Source: Voacanga thouarsii
Taxonomy: Eukaryota; Streptophyta; Magnoliopsida; Gentianales; Apocynaceae
Assembly: GCA_026120185.1 (NCBI GenBank)
Contig: JANUWF010001726.1
Span: 16,001-80,000, forward strand
Reading direction: 5' to 3'
Length of the DNA stretch: 64,000 nucleotides
The notes under the pieces were generated by a model, which ran no database searches, was not told the DNA's origin, and worked only from the letters and a program-made list of their open reading frames with translations. Shown piece after piece: positions 11,371-22,732 of the stretch. Each line of letters starts with the position of its first letter. Positions within the stretch are counted from its first letter, which is position 1. Both the position numbers and the translations under genes were made by a program.

Positions 11371-13116
11371 TGTTGGGTATCTCTCATGCATATCATATAT
11401 GGCGCAGTGGAAAATTAAAACGAGATACCATCCCAAGATTCGCATATGTGTGGAAAACAAGATATATAGAGAACAAAGGTAACAACTTTTTACCTTTCTT
11501 TGAGTGGCCGGGAAAAATAAAATTTTTCTCCTTCTTGTCTGAGGCGCTATCCAGCAATCCTCTTGATTAAACACCACGCGAGTTGAATATCCAACTACTA
11601 TAATCACAGTGTGTGATTATCTCTAACAGAAATCCACATGAAGGATCACACTCAAGCACCAAGTTTTTTTGTGCTAGCAGAAAACAAAGTGGCGGCTAGG
11701 GTTCTTCTTGTTTTTTAGAAAAACGAGAGAGAGAGAGAGAAGAAGAAGAGAAGGCTTTTCCAACTATTGTTTTTTCATGTATCACCCTTCTATTAGGGTT
11801 TCGTGTATATCCTTTATATGTTACGAAAAATCACTGAAAATTGAGAATTCTAAAATAGTTAGAATTCCCCAATTGTATTTGGAAACATCAAGTTCTCACA
11901 ATTATAATTTGGCCCATAAATTGTAACTAATTATAATTTAGCCATAACAACTTCTCTTTCTCGCAATTAACCCTACTATGTTATCAAATAACATCTTGAG
12001 TATATAATCATCTATTGTGTGTGACCTATTATGTTTTCCAGTCAATTGGTAGCGAACATAAATTAATTCAAATGTCTTTGAGATTAATAATCCATAATTA
12101 ATTAGAATTAATCATATCAATTCTAATCAAGAGTAGTTTATTAATTCATCAATTAATAAACACATATTCACATACCAAGAGCAGTATCTAGCAACATATC
12201 ATGACCACCCAAGAGTCCAGCAAATCAAGTGGCTTGACATGAACCCTTCAATAACAAATTACAGTACAATTAACTCCTTTCACCATACAATATCTCATTC
12301 GGTTTGGAGTACAGAATTAGTGCCAACTCCCTCCAAAATAAATTAATTCTGGCTCGAATATAATAGTACTTGTACCAGGAACCCACTACTCTAAAAGTGT
12401 ATCAATTGGAATTGTTTCCAATACACAGTCGCCTTAGTTAAGGATTCTCGAGTAGTAATTCCTACAAGTGGCCATGAGATATTCGCCTCTACTACTAGGA
12501 GTTGTGAATCCTTTATTGACCATCTCAATTACTTTCATTTACCTTACAATGTACCCAATATCCATCCTATAGGCGGCCCTCGATCTGGCTCCAAAGATTG
12601 GAATCAAAGCACAATGCTCAACAAACAAAGTGCATTGGAGATCTCAAGTCTAAGGATACTTGCACGTTTGCTATATTGAGATTATATCACTGGCACTAAA
12701 TAGTTATCCATGTGATTATCTCATAGTTAGGTCATCCAATGTACTTGTTCCATTAACAAGCATCTATGTGTTAACTTTAAGTATCTCAATACTCACGGAT
12801 ATGAGAACCACCGCCACCGCCGGATCAAATCAGTAAGTCTAATACATACTAGTCTTAACGCATTAATGATGTCGTATCTCATTAATACTACAATTAGGGA
12901 CTATTTAAGTACTAACACTATACAGTGTAGTAGGAATCTCATATCATGATCTCTATCATGATTTCCTTAACATAGTGTTGTACTAGGGACTTTATCTAAC
13001 AATGATATTATATAAAGGTGAACAAAAGAAACTGTAAGATAAATGATGCATTTTATTAAAATAAAATGTGTCATATACAATGTAGAAGTGATTGCCTCTA
13101 GGGCATAACACTAACA
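11371..13116 (-). mobile_element. Copia 3' LTR (LTR B)
   Basis: 1,746-bp LTR. On the minus strand it runs from TGTTAGTGTTATGCCC (13116) to ACCCAACA (11371). It is preceded on that strand by a purine-rich tract (AAGTAGGAGTTTG, 13117-13129) and by RNase H coding sequence, so it is the 3' LTR. GATGC (11366-11370) on its outer side equals the flank of LTR A. It retains about 360 bp (12533-12891) that LTR A has lost. AATAAAA-type words and TA-rich repeats near 13040-13075 may serve in 3' processing, but this is unproven. Confidence 0.88.
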
Positions 13117-14996
13117 AACTCCTACTTGCACTAGAGTCAATCATTCATGTATCTAATATCGAATGACTCAACATGCCTATCATGTTTCTTTTGGGATAGT
13201 GCTTTTGTAAGCGGGTCAGCTATGTTCTCATCCATGGGAACTCTCTCTATCTTTACATCATTTCTATCTATAATCTCCCGGATCAGATGATAACGACGCA
13301 GTACGTGTTTGGATCATTAGTGAGACCGTGGCTCCTTTGCTTGTGCAGTGGCTTCTTTGCTTGTGCAATGGCTCCATTTGTTGTCACAATACAAAGATAT
13401 TGGACCAACAACGCTAGGAACCACATCCAGTTCTATCACGAACTTCTAGATCCAAACAGCCTCCTTAGCTGCTTCAGAAGCGGCTATGTACTCAGCTTCT
13501 GTCATAGAGTCGGAAATAGTCTCTTGTTGGAACTCTTCCAACTTATTGCCCCTCCGTACAACGTAAGCACGTAGTCGGATTGTGATTTGAAATCATCTTT
13601 GTCAGATTGAAAACTGGCATCAGTATACCCGTTTATTTTCAAATCACCTTCTCCATATACTAAGAACACATCCTTGGTCCTTCGTAAGTACTTAAAGATG
13701 TTCTTTACAGTCGCCCAATGACCCTCACCAGGGTCAGATTGGTATCTGCTCGTTAAACTGAGAGCACAAGATACATCGAGCCTTGTACATGATAGATCGA
13801 ACTGCCGAAGCATATGGAATTTTACTTATGTGATCCCTTTCAACTTGTGTCTTGAGAGACATCGACTTTGAAAAGCTTACACCGTGTGACATGGGTAAGA
13901 ATCCCTTTTTAGATTGATCCATGCTAAACTTCTTTAGCACTTTATCTATGTATGTAGACTGTGAAAAACCTAGCAACCTTTTAGATCTATCTCTATAGAT
14001 CCTTATTCCAAGAATATAGATTGCTTCACCAAGGTCTTTCATGGAGAATTGTTTGGACAACCAAATTTTAACTGTTTGCAAGACAGGTATATCGTTTCCT
14101 ATTAGTAATGTCTCATCTACATAAAGTAATAAGAAAACGATTACACTCCCACTGACCTTCTTGTATACACAAGGCTTATCCATGTTTTGAATGAAACCAA
14201 ACTCTTTGATTATTTCATCAAAACGGATGTTCCAACTCCTAGAAGCTTGCTTAAGTCCATAAATGAACCTTTGTAGCTTACACACCTTTGTGCTATCATT
14301 GGATGTGAAACCCTCGGGTTGTGTCATATATACTTCCTTAGTCAGATTTTTATTTAGGAAAGCTGTTTTCACATCCATTTGCCAAATCTCATTATCATAA
14401 TGAGCAGCAATGGTAAGGAGTATCCTAATGGATTTTAACATGGCTGCGGCGAGAAGGTTTCGTCATAGTCAATGCTATATTGTTGACGATAACCCTCGCC
14501 ACTAGACGTGCATTATAGGTAACTAAGTTACCATCCATATCCGCTTTCTTCTTGAAAACCCATTTGCACCCAATAGGTTTAATTGCTTTGGGTGGATCAA
14601 CCAAAGTCCATACTTGGTTGTCGTACATGGAATCCATCTCTGACATCATGGCCTCAAGCCATTTGCCAGATTTTGCACCGTTCAAAACATCCTTGTAGGT
14701 AGTAGGCTCATCTTCATCTATGAGTAATACGTCATTATGGTCACTAATGAGAAATCCACATCTCTCAGGTGCCACACGTATCCTATTAGACCTACGTGGA
14801 TCTTGTGTATAGAAGGTTCATCTATTCTCTCAATAGATGTGAGATTAGACGGTTGATCCTTGTTTGTTTGATCTTCTTGAACTTCACTAAGTTCAATTTT
14901 ACTTCCACTTGTCCCTTTTAAGCATGTGCTTCTTCTCCAAGAAGACAGCATGTTTCGAAACAAACACTTTGTTTTCAGAGGGTAAGTAGAAGTAAT
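13117..14996 (-). pseudogene. Copia pol fragment: integrase tail, reverse transcriptase, RNase H
   Basis: Read from 14996 down to 13117. First comes the end of integrase (FYLPSENKVFVSKHAVFLEK). RT begins with TTYKDVLNGAKSGKWLEAM and CKWVFKKKADMDGN, then WQMDVKTAFLNKNLTKEVYM and CKLQRFIYGLKQASRSW. The catalytic box reads YVDETLLIGND instead of YVDD. RNase H follows (VYGEGDLKINGYTDASFQSD, then AEYIAASEA, DRNDVKIERVP and ENIADPLTKAL). Stops and frameshifts near 14440, 13800 and 13500 break it into four frames. It ends at the 3' LTR polypurine tract. The upstream integrase core, protease and gag are replaced by unrelated sequence at 14997. It would have made the replication enzymes of the element but is inactive. 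Confidence 0.92.
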
Positions 14997-16050
14997 TGTT
15001 AAGGATATGCCCTAGAGTCAATTTGTACTTATACTATTATCGTTATGTTTTATATAATAATATGAGGTTTTCCTTTCCATGAATAGTGCATTTTGTTTTG
15101 TGGTCATCAAGTACGTGACTTGATAGTAAAACCCAGTAATGAATACAATGACTATTCTAAAACTGTCCCTGATCGATTATTATTATTGGAACAATAATAA
15201 ATTAAGCTTAGTATGTTTGTGACTTGATGGCTATGTTTTACTGGTCATGGATATTTGTGATATTAAGTCAAAATATAAATAAATGTTAGAGAATATTGTA
15301 TTGGACATGACCCACTGTGAGAGTACTTCATGGGACATGTCATAAGTACTTTCTAGCCATAATGATGTTAAAAGTCCTTCGACCTAAATTCATCATAGTT
15401 TCCTACCTGATAAGTTCTACATTTTGACGTTGTCTAAAGTTGTCTTTAACCAGATAATAAATTAGACTATTGTTGGATATGGAATAAATCAAGGAGAGGA
15501 ATATGATTGATAACGAAGGAATTTGTCCCTCTCAGTTATGAGAGAGATATTCATGGGCCCTTTAATAAGTTAGACTGTTAAAATGCATGAATGTGCTCAA
15601 ATATATCAATCTAAGATATTGATATCATTTGTTTGAACACTCTACTATGAAATCAAGAAATAATTGATTAAGCTTAATAAGGATGACAAGCTCCGTGCCT
15701 TACGCTTAATCTAGATATCGTGTGACAAAAGGACTAAATATAAAATTGTGGTTTGGTTCAAAGAGATCACTGATCTTCATTTAACCTGGATAGTTATAAT
15801 ATTTTGCTAGAAATCGCTTATAACTTGTGGGCCATTTAAATATGATTTAGGCACACTGTCAGTGTTAAATGAACCTATAGGGTCACACAATAAGTGAACT
15901 TGTTAGGTTATTTTTCTGGTAACCAGATTCGATGAATCTGCAAATAAGTCTAAGTTAATCAAATTTAGAAATTTTACCAGATACAATGAATTTGGAAATT
16001 TGTCCACATTCGATGTATCTGGAAAATGTCCAGATTATAAGAATCTGGCT
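14997..16050 (+). mobile_element. Copia-type LTR sequence (5' part), second family
   Basis: Begins TGTTAAGGATATGCCCTAGAG, which resembles the LTR start TGTTAGTGTTATGCCCTAGAG of the neighbouring Copia but in plus orientation. The following kilobase has the character of plant Copia LTRs (for example GGGTCACACAATAAGTGAAC near 15880) with no coding sequence. It interrupts the Copia pol frame at 14996/14997, directly upstream of YFYLPSENK on the minus strand. It joins segment R at 16051. No LTR 3' end followed by a primer site, and no target duplication, was found, so this is a truncated or fused LTR. Confidence 0.6.
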
Positions 16051-16962
16051 CGGAATAAAGAATTTAGTTAAACTTGACCCATTAATCAGGAATTTAATTC
16101 CAAAGGAACTTAATTCTATAGCTTGAACATGCCCGATGTCGAGTAGGCTTGGGTTTGCCCAACAACCTGGTCTCGAAAAATGACTCTCGTTCTTACTATA
16201 TTAATGGAAGGAATTAGGTTTAATATTAATTGAGAGATTTGTTCCTTTTAGTAATTTCAATAAATGACATGCATAAAAATCAATAAATCACAAAATTGAT
16301 AATCATGGTAATAAATCGATTACGTGGTATGGTTATGGACTTTACCCTAAATTAATTTCTTTGAGTCATAAAAGAAATTACTATAGTTAACCTTATGTCT
16401 TCATGCATGATTTAAGTAGAAAGTCATACCTCCTTACCTTGTTTTGGTTGCCATCTTCAAAATAAAATAATTCTACTTCTATCTAACCTATGTAAACTAA
16501 TTACATAATTTCCTAAAGAGAGAAAACCTCGAGTTACATTTGAGGGGAGTTAGATGAGAAGAGAAATTACACAAGAATTTTAGAGAAGATAGGACACGCA
16601 TGCCCTATTTCATAAAAAACCAAAACTGCAAAATGCATGAACAGATATAATTAGTTTTAGCCCGTAACCATCTACCATGCCATTAATTATGCTTAAACAA
16701 AATAAACATATAATTTTCAATATTTTAAAATCACTATTTTGGAAAAATAAAACAAATTCTAAAATCAATATTTTAGAAAAATAGATTAATTTTAAATTTT
16801 CAAAATCATTATTTTGAAAAATAAAATTATTTGTCTCAAAACTAATTTTGAGGAAATGCTTTTGGGTCCCATCTCTCATCAAATGAGAATTTTCCGTTTT
16901 AAAACTCTATTTCAGATTTTTTTTTTTTAAATGGCTGGAATGTCCCAAATAACAGAGTAGAA
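16051..16962 (+). repeat. Segment R, copy 2 (direct repeat of 1037-1946)
   Basis: About 912 bp nearly identical to 1037-1946. The left junction is with the Copia-type LTR sequence; the right junction AGTAGAA/GCAATG is with the inverted hAT block. One or two bases are shared at the right breakpoint, as in end joining. Confidence 0.9.
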
Positions 16963-19455
16963 GCAATGTATGTATTTGGGAAAGAATCTAACATTTTAAT
17001 ATAGTTTAACATTTTTTTTATTAAAGTACTAATTTCTTTTGTCATAATTTCTTTCAACACTTTCAATTTTTGAAGGTAAATCATTAATACTAGGGGTGGC
17101 AATCGTGTCGTGTTCGGGTTGGCGGGTTGTGTCAACTTGAGATAATTACACTTGATAGGCCAACCCGAACACGACCCAATTAATAAATGTGTCGTGTCGT
17201 GTCAACCCATTTATTTTCATGTCTTGTTCGTGTTATAAAACGGGTTGACACGACATGACACAATTAGACACAAAAATTAAATAGATAATTACTAAATTCG
17301 TCAACCCGAATACCTACTAAACCCGCCAATCTGTGCACCATTACACAAAAAATTTGAAAAAATCAAATCAAATTATATAAAATTAAAAAACTAATAAAAT
17401 AGTCCGTAAAGTCATAAATAATCAATAAAATAACAAACCATCCCGCTAAATATTTAGAAATCTTAATAAATTCATAAGATTTAATCTTAAAAATCTAAAC
17501 AAATATAATTTTGCAATAAAATTGGATTATTCAAGAAGTTATTTTCTCTAGATATTTAGAACAACAATTTTGTCGTAGCATGCTAGGAATTTTAAAGAGC
17601 AAATGGAGAGCAAAAAACGAGCACGCAAGGAAGGCTTGTCCTTGTATGGTGTAATTCAAATTGTCTTTGTCCCAATGTCAGAAATAGCATAGTATACGAA
17701 CTAGTCAATCGATACTGAGTGAACCTTACCCTCTGGTAAATGCACCACACGAGTTTCTTTTCATTCTATATTCGATTCGGCCTGTAGGCATATTACATAT
17801 GTTATTTCCTAAAGGTCTAACATTCCACTTTAGACTCGTGTAAGGTCGTTGCTTACCAACTCGTACTAATATTATTATTATAGACACTAAATAATAATTA
17901 ATTAAGAATGATTCATTTACTATATATCAAGCAAATAACTACATTAACATCATTTATTTTTTTTAAGATGTCTCATATAATTAAACAAAATAGACATACA
18001 AACAATTTAATTAATTCATATAATAAAATTGAATTCAATTAATTCATGTAAAAAATTAAATTATCTAATTTTCTATAGTAAAATTTGTAGGGTATCACAA
18101 AAAGTATTAAATATAAATATTAAAAAAAGTTAAACGGCTTCGCGGGTTGAAACGGGTTAAAACAGATTGAACCCGTTTATGACCTGTACACGTTTAAAGT
18201 TAAACGGGTTGACCTGTTTCGACCCGAACCCGCGAAACCCCAACCCTAACCCGCTATAACCGTGTCGTGTTGGCGTGTCGTATTCAATATTGCCGCCCCT
18301 AATTAATACTATCAATATAAAAATGATCACTAAATTTTTTAAAGTAATTTTCAAGGTTAATATAATTTTTTTAATGTTTCTTCATGTAAAGTTATTAATT
18401 TTTGTGAGGTAAATAAAAAAATAAAAATATTTTTATATTCTGAAAATTGATTAAACCTATTTTCAATAGAAATAGCTTGGTCAATTATGTATAAAAAATA
18501 TTCAGTACGAAAAAAATCTTCAGCAAAATGTATCATCTCATTATTATTATTATTTTCGTCAAAATGACTTTTTTGATGAATCATAGGTTTTAATGACATT
18601 TAGGTTTTATATCCATTTCAATAGCTATTTCTTCAGAAGATTCCAAAACATATGCAAATTCATTTTCCCTATAATCTTTTAAATTAGTAGTAAAACCATT
18701 TAACTGTTTTATAGTAATATCTATGTGTATATTTTTAGACTGTAAGGTCTTACTAATTAACAAAATTGACAGTAAATAATATATCATACCAAATATTCAT
18801 TCCTAATAAAAATTCAAAATTTTCAATCTCATAAGTTGCTAAACATATATCTTTTCTTTTTATTTTAGGATTTTCACTACTTTTTCTATAGTGGAATCAA
18901 AGCATCTCTTATATTGGAAATTCGAAACATTATTACCTTGACACTTTCTATTTTATTTTCCCGTTAGGTTTGAGATAAAAATTTAACAAAAAATTTACAA
19001 TCATAATCTTGTAAAACTTTTCATCGTCTAATGGATGAAGCAAATAAAGACTAAATTTCTTATAATACAAGATCAATTTTTTTTTTTTTTCGTCTTCTCT
19101 TGTATTCTTCTTGATTTCAAGAATCAAATAAAATATATGCTAGTTGGATGCACATTTGTTGTGAATTTTGTGTGAAATAGAGAGGTTGAGAAGAAGTAGC
19201 ATCTTGACTTTTTTAGTTTCAATATTAAGAGGAGGGAGCGTCTTTCTCTTAAAGGAAAGAATAAAAAAATTAAAGATAGTGTTAACTTTTGAAAAAAAAA
19301 AAAAAGGTCGACTCTTTTAATTATTTTAAATTACTTTTTTAAGTTATTGAAATAAGTTAAACTATAAAAAATGGGCCTTGTCTTTAAAAAAATTAATTAA
19401 TAGACATAAAAAAGATTACGGATCCAAAAAATCTAATAAATAGGCTTTTCCCATA
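16961..19455 (-). repeat. Inverted copy of the hAT block (partner 6010-8500)
   Basis: Reverse complement of 6010-8500. On the minus strand it repeats the same broken transposase peptides (18590-18787, 18357-18599), for example KTLQSKNIHIDITIKQLNG and YIIDQAISIENRFNQF. Only scattered substitutions separate the copies. It ends abruptly at both sides against unrelated sequence (segment R and Copia RT), without target duplications, so it was copied by rearrangement and not by transposition. Confidence 0.92.
17091..18301. mobile_element. Nested non-autonomous hAT-like element, second copy (inverted)
   Basis: Inverted copy of 7162-8372. It starts TAGGGGTGGCAAT and ends ATTGCCGCCCCTA, and is flanked by ATTAATAC (17083-17090 and 18302-18309), the reverse complement of the GTATTAAT duplication at the other copy. 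The shared duplication shows that the nested insertion happened before the block was copied. Confidence 0.88.
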
Positions 19456-19681
19456 GAAAATGATTACACTCACACTGACCTTCTTGTATACACAAGGCTC
19501 ATCCATGTTTTGAATGAAACCAAACTCTTTGATTATTTCATCAAAACGGATGTTCCAACTCCTAGAAGCTTGCTTAAGTCCATAAATGAACCTTTGTAGC
19601 TTACACACCTCTGTGCTATCATTGGATGTGAAACCCTCAAGTTGTGTCATATATACTTCCTTAGTCAGATTTTCGTTTAGG
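19456..19681 (-). pseudogene. Second, truncated piece of Copia reverse transcriptase
   Basis: About 225 bp matching 14131-14350 in direct orientation, with roughly 5% differences. On the minus strand it reads NLTKEVYMTQLEGFTSNDST, RFIYGLKQASRSWNIRFDEI and FGFIQNMDEPCVYKKV, i.e. the middle of Copia RT. Both ends are breakpoints: the hAT block at 19455/19456 and a poly(A)-containing sequence after 19681. It is a fragment without LTRs. Confidence 0.88.
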
Positions 19682-20062
19682 CACTTTTGCAAAAAAAAAA
19701 AAAAAAAAATGTAACAGTTCTCTGGGTAGGCTGTATTCCTAAACGAGCCGACCTGCCTTAAGGTGGTTAGGCCAACTTTTGGTCTAGGACCGGCCATTTG
19801 ACCTGCCAATCCGACCCATTAGCCATTGCTAGATAAAAGCATATTTGCCATAACAAAACGAAAAATAAAGAGTGAACCTTAAATTAGAATTTCTCTAATT
19901 TACCTGCAAAAAACAACATAGGCAACATATAATCACCAAGAAACTTTCCATAATCGGCCATTTACTCAAGTTAATCCCATTGCCTTGGATATAGATCCTA
20001 CCAATTTCATATTTGGATTTTTATTGGGTAAAAAACTCTCCACCATCAAATTTAAGGATTTA
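19682..20062. other. Short unique stretch with a poly(A) run
   Basis: A run of about 20 A at 19690-19709, then ordinary AT-rich sequence up to the CACTA element. TTA (20060-20062) is the left copy of the CACTA target duplication. No gene seen. Confidence 0.5.
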
Positions 20063-20590
20063 TACTACTAAAATAAGGATCAAATACAACAACTGTGATG
20101 GTACAACTGTCGTATTAGCAAATACGACGGTTAAAGGACGATTATTCAGCCGTTGTAATAAGTCTCGTCATTTTTGGTCGACAATAACTACGAAACGGTC
20201 GTATTAGGCTAATATGACGGCTATTTGAAAGGGTCGTTTTTTATTAGCCAGAAGGTTTATTAACACGGTTCGTAAAATTGTCGTATTAGGTAAATATAAT
20301 TATCGTATTTGTTATTATATGTAAATATAACCGTCGTATTTGTCTAACAAATACGACAGCTATAAACCGTCGTATTTGCTTAGCAAATACAACAGCTAGT
20401 AACGGTCATATTTTCTTGTCTAATATCGTCATATTTGATTGGCAAATACGACGGCTAAAGACTGTCGTAATTGCTCTGTCAAATACGATGGGTAGAATTA
20501 TGATTGTGATTGCCGTCATTTTTAATTGCTGACCGTTGGGACATACAACCAAATACGATGACTGTAGCCATCATATTAGGCTTTTTTTTT
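20063..20590. repeat. CACTA 3' subterminal repeat array
   Basis: At least ten copies of a degenerate motif around GCAAATACGACGGYT, in both orientations (for example 20119-20139, 20336-20396, 20440-20500). Such arrays bind the TNPA-type protein in En/Spm. A matching array lies at the other end (34750-36050). Confidence 0.82.
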
Positions 20591-20829
20591 TTTTTGTATT
20601 TGACCCTACACATGTACAATTTCAAGCCAAACACAATAGAATCAACACCAAATATAATAAAACACAATTTTCTCATTGCTAAACAACTCAAAAGCTATAT
20701 CCTCAATAATCAAATCATAAATAATCTACAAAGTCCCAAAAAAAGGTAGTACTACATGTACGAGAAGTAGGAAATGTCAAAAAATCGAGCCAAGTGCAGT
20801 ATAAATACAAATAAGAAGGAAATCAAAAT

Positions 20830-22650
20830 ATGTCACTCATCATGGACAGGCTCGTCAGGATCACATGATCCAACGGGTCAAGAAGTGGAACCAATACCAG
20901 GAGCTGTCATAGAAGCACTAGATGGAGGTATAGGCACTACATCAAATGCACTTGCATCTAATCTGCGCGATAATGCTTCCATGGTAGTCTGAAGAGTAGC
21001 TATACATGACTTGTAAGCCTCTCGCTCACGCTGCATCTCTACTCGCATCTCAGTTTGCATAGTATATTACATATTCTACATACGTGCCTCAACCTCAATC
21101 CTGATGATCTCCTCAACATTTACAGCTGAACTTGATGATTGACTGACTAAGGTTGGTGTTGGACCCTTTCCCTTACACCTAACATGGCCTCTTGTTTTTG
21201 GACCAAGCAATCACTGGAATATCTGATCTTTCGCTTCCTCTGTGCATTCAGATTCAGGCAGTGCCTGCCACTCTATCTCTAATCGGTCCTATAAAATTAA
21301 GAAACATTATATCAAATTTATATTAGGTTAATGTATTGTCTTTGTCATATTTTAATAACTCCACAAAATAGCATTTGAAAATTACTTACAATCATATTCG
21401 CAGTCAAATCATCAACCTGCCGACCATGCCACCTTCGTGTTGCAAGGAACATAACATACTGTGATGTCGGTTGGCCTTGTGATGCCATCTGTAAAGATGT
21501 GTGAGAAACTTCAAGCAAATTAGGTAAATTTTAAATAAATAGTGTATAAGTTAAACTGAATACCTGATCCTGTATAACAGAATGTGTCATTCTTCCTGTG
21601 ACTGGTGGATATGTCATAGGCGATCGATTTTGTCTATTCTGCTTAGCCTCCATCTGTGAATATTTAAAATAGTTAACATATAAAACAATTTTATGATTAA
21701 CAAAAGTAAACAAGTTGTGAGATATAAAATTAGTCAACTTCTATACATATAACTTGTGTATTCTTCAAATGCCAGTAATCAACTAACATCCTCCATTGAT
21801 TTTCATCAACCCGTTTATCTCCACAAACAATAGGCTCCGTACTATGCTGGAAAGGAATGTAGGATCTTTATTTCAACTTCGACTTAAAATCCTTCCACGC
21901 TGCGCACAACATCTTCATTGTGACATTATGTTCTTGTGGTGGCATCGTGGTGTGGTCCTTGTACGTATAAACAAATAATTAATTAAACAAAATGCTAATT
22001 TCTGAAGAAAACCTAATTTTGCATATGTTAGAATAAAATTAGTTACCTGTATTTCTTCTCAAACTTTGTCTTTAAGTCTCTGAGGTATGGAATGCCAATC
22101 CCTGTAATTCAGAGGGATCCTTCTGCTTATGCGTGCAAAATAGCCCACTACTGAATTGTAGTGAGATGTAACTACCCCTACAAGCCCTCCATGTTGGTTA
22201 ACACCAATATCGTACTTTTGGAAGCCAGAAACACCCTATCCAGAAGGTAACTTTCCACCCTCGCGAGAACTCCTCGTTGTGAACCTACAAAATATCAACA
22301 CAAAATTTAATAGAAAAATAGTTAAGAAAGAAAAAAGTTTAAAACAATTTCAATAGCCACATAGATCAATTTCTCATAATATTTACTTCTTATTAACTTA
22401 GCAAACTTGAGGCACTAGAGTCTGAGAAAGAAGGTCCTGTGCAACTGAGACCTACATTAGAAGTAGGTATAGTTGTCTCTTGATTGGACTCCTGATCTCT
22501 GGATCCGGTCTGGATAGTTGTATGTGATCTCGGACCAATCTCGTATATTGGTGCTTGTTTCTCTGTACCTTGAGAGGAACTAGCTCCTGATCTTGAGACA
22601 GCTATGGCGTCCTGCAGCGATCCACGCTGAGAACGTTTGTTAACCATCTG
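20830..22650 (-). pseudogene. CACTA TNPA-like / Transposase_24-type second gene, broken
   Basis: On the minus strand from 22647: MVNKRSQRGSLQDAIAVSRS with a Ser/Thr/Gln-rich region. Then, in other frames, comes VTSHYNSVVGYFARISRRIP with LNYRDWHSIPQRLKDKVWEE, which is the conserved W...K..W block of plant Transposase_24 proteins. Next are MEAKQNRQNRSPMTYPPVTG, RLEIEWQALPESECTEEAKD and GPKTRGHVRCKGKGPTP. A coiled-coil tail (EMRVEMQREREAYKSCIATL) follows near 21060-20980. In En/Spm-type elements this second protein binds subterminal repeats and assists the transposase. Likely exons are separated by AT-rich introns (about 21290-21390, 21660-21760, 22290-22390). Stops suggest decay, though introns I cannot place exactly may explain some breaks. 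Confidence 0.68.
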
Positions 22651-22732
22651 TAAAACACAAAGATTTAATATTGAGTAAAATATTTTAACAATTAAAGCAC
22701 ATTTAGTAAACGGTTAAGGGATTTAAGTACAT

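Noticed and set aside
20093..20500. Regularly repeated short motifs that might be a CRISPR-like or satellite array
   Set aside because: The motif is degenerate, occurs in both orientations, has irregular spacing and matches the subterminal repeats of a CACTA element; CRISPR is not expected in a plant.
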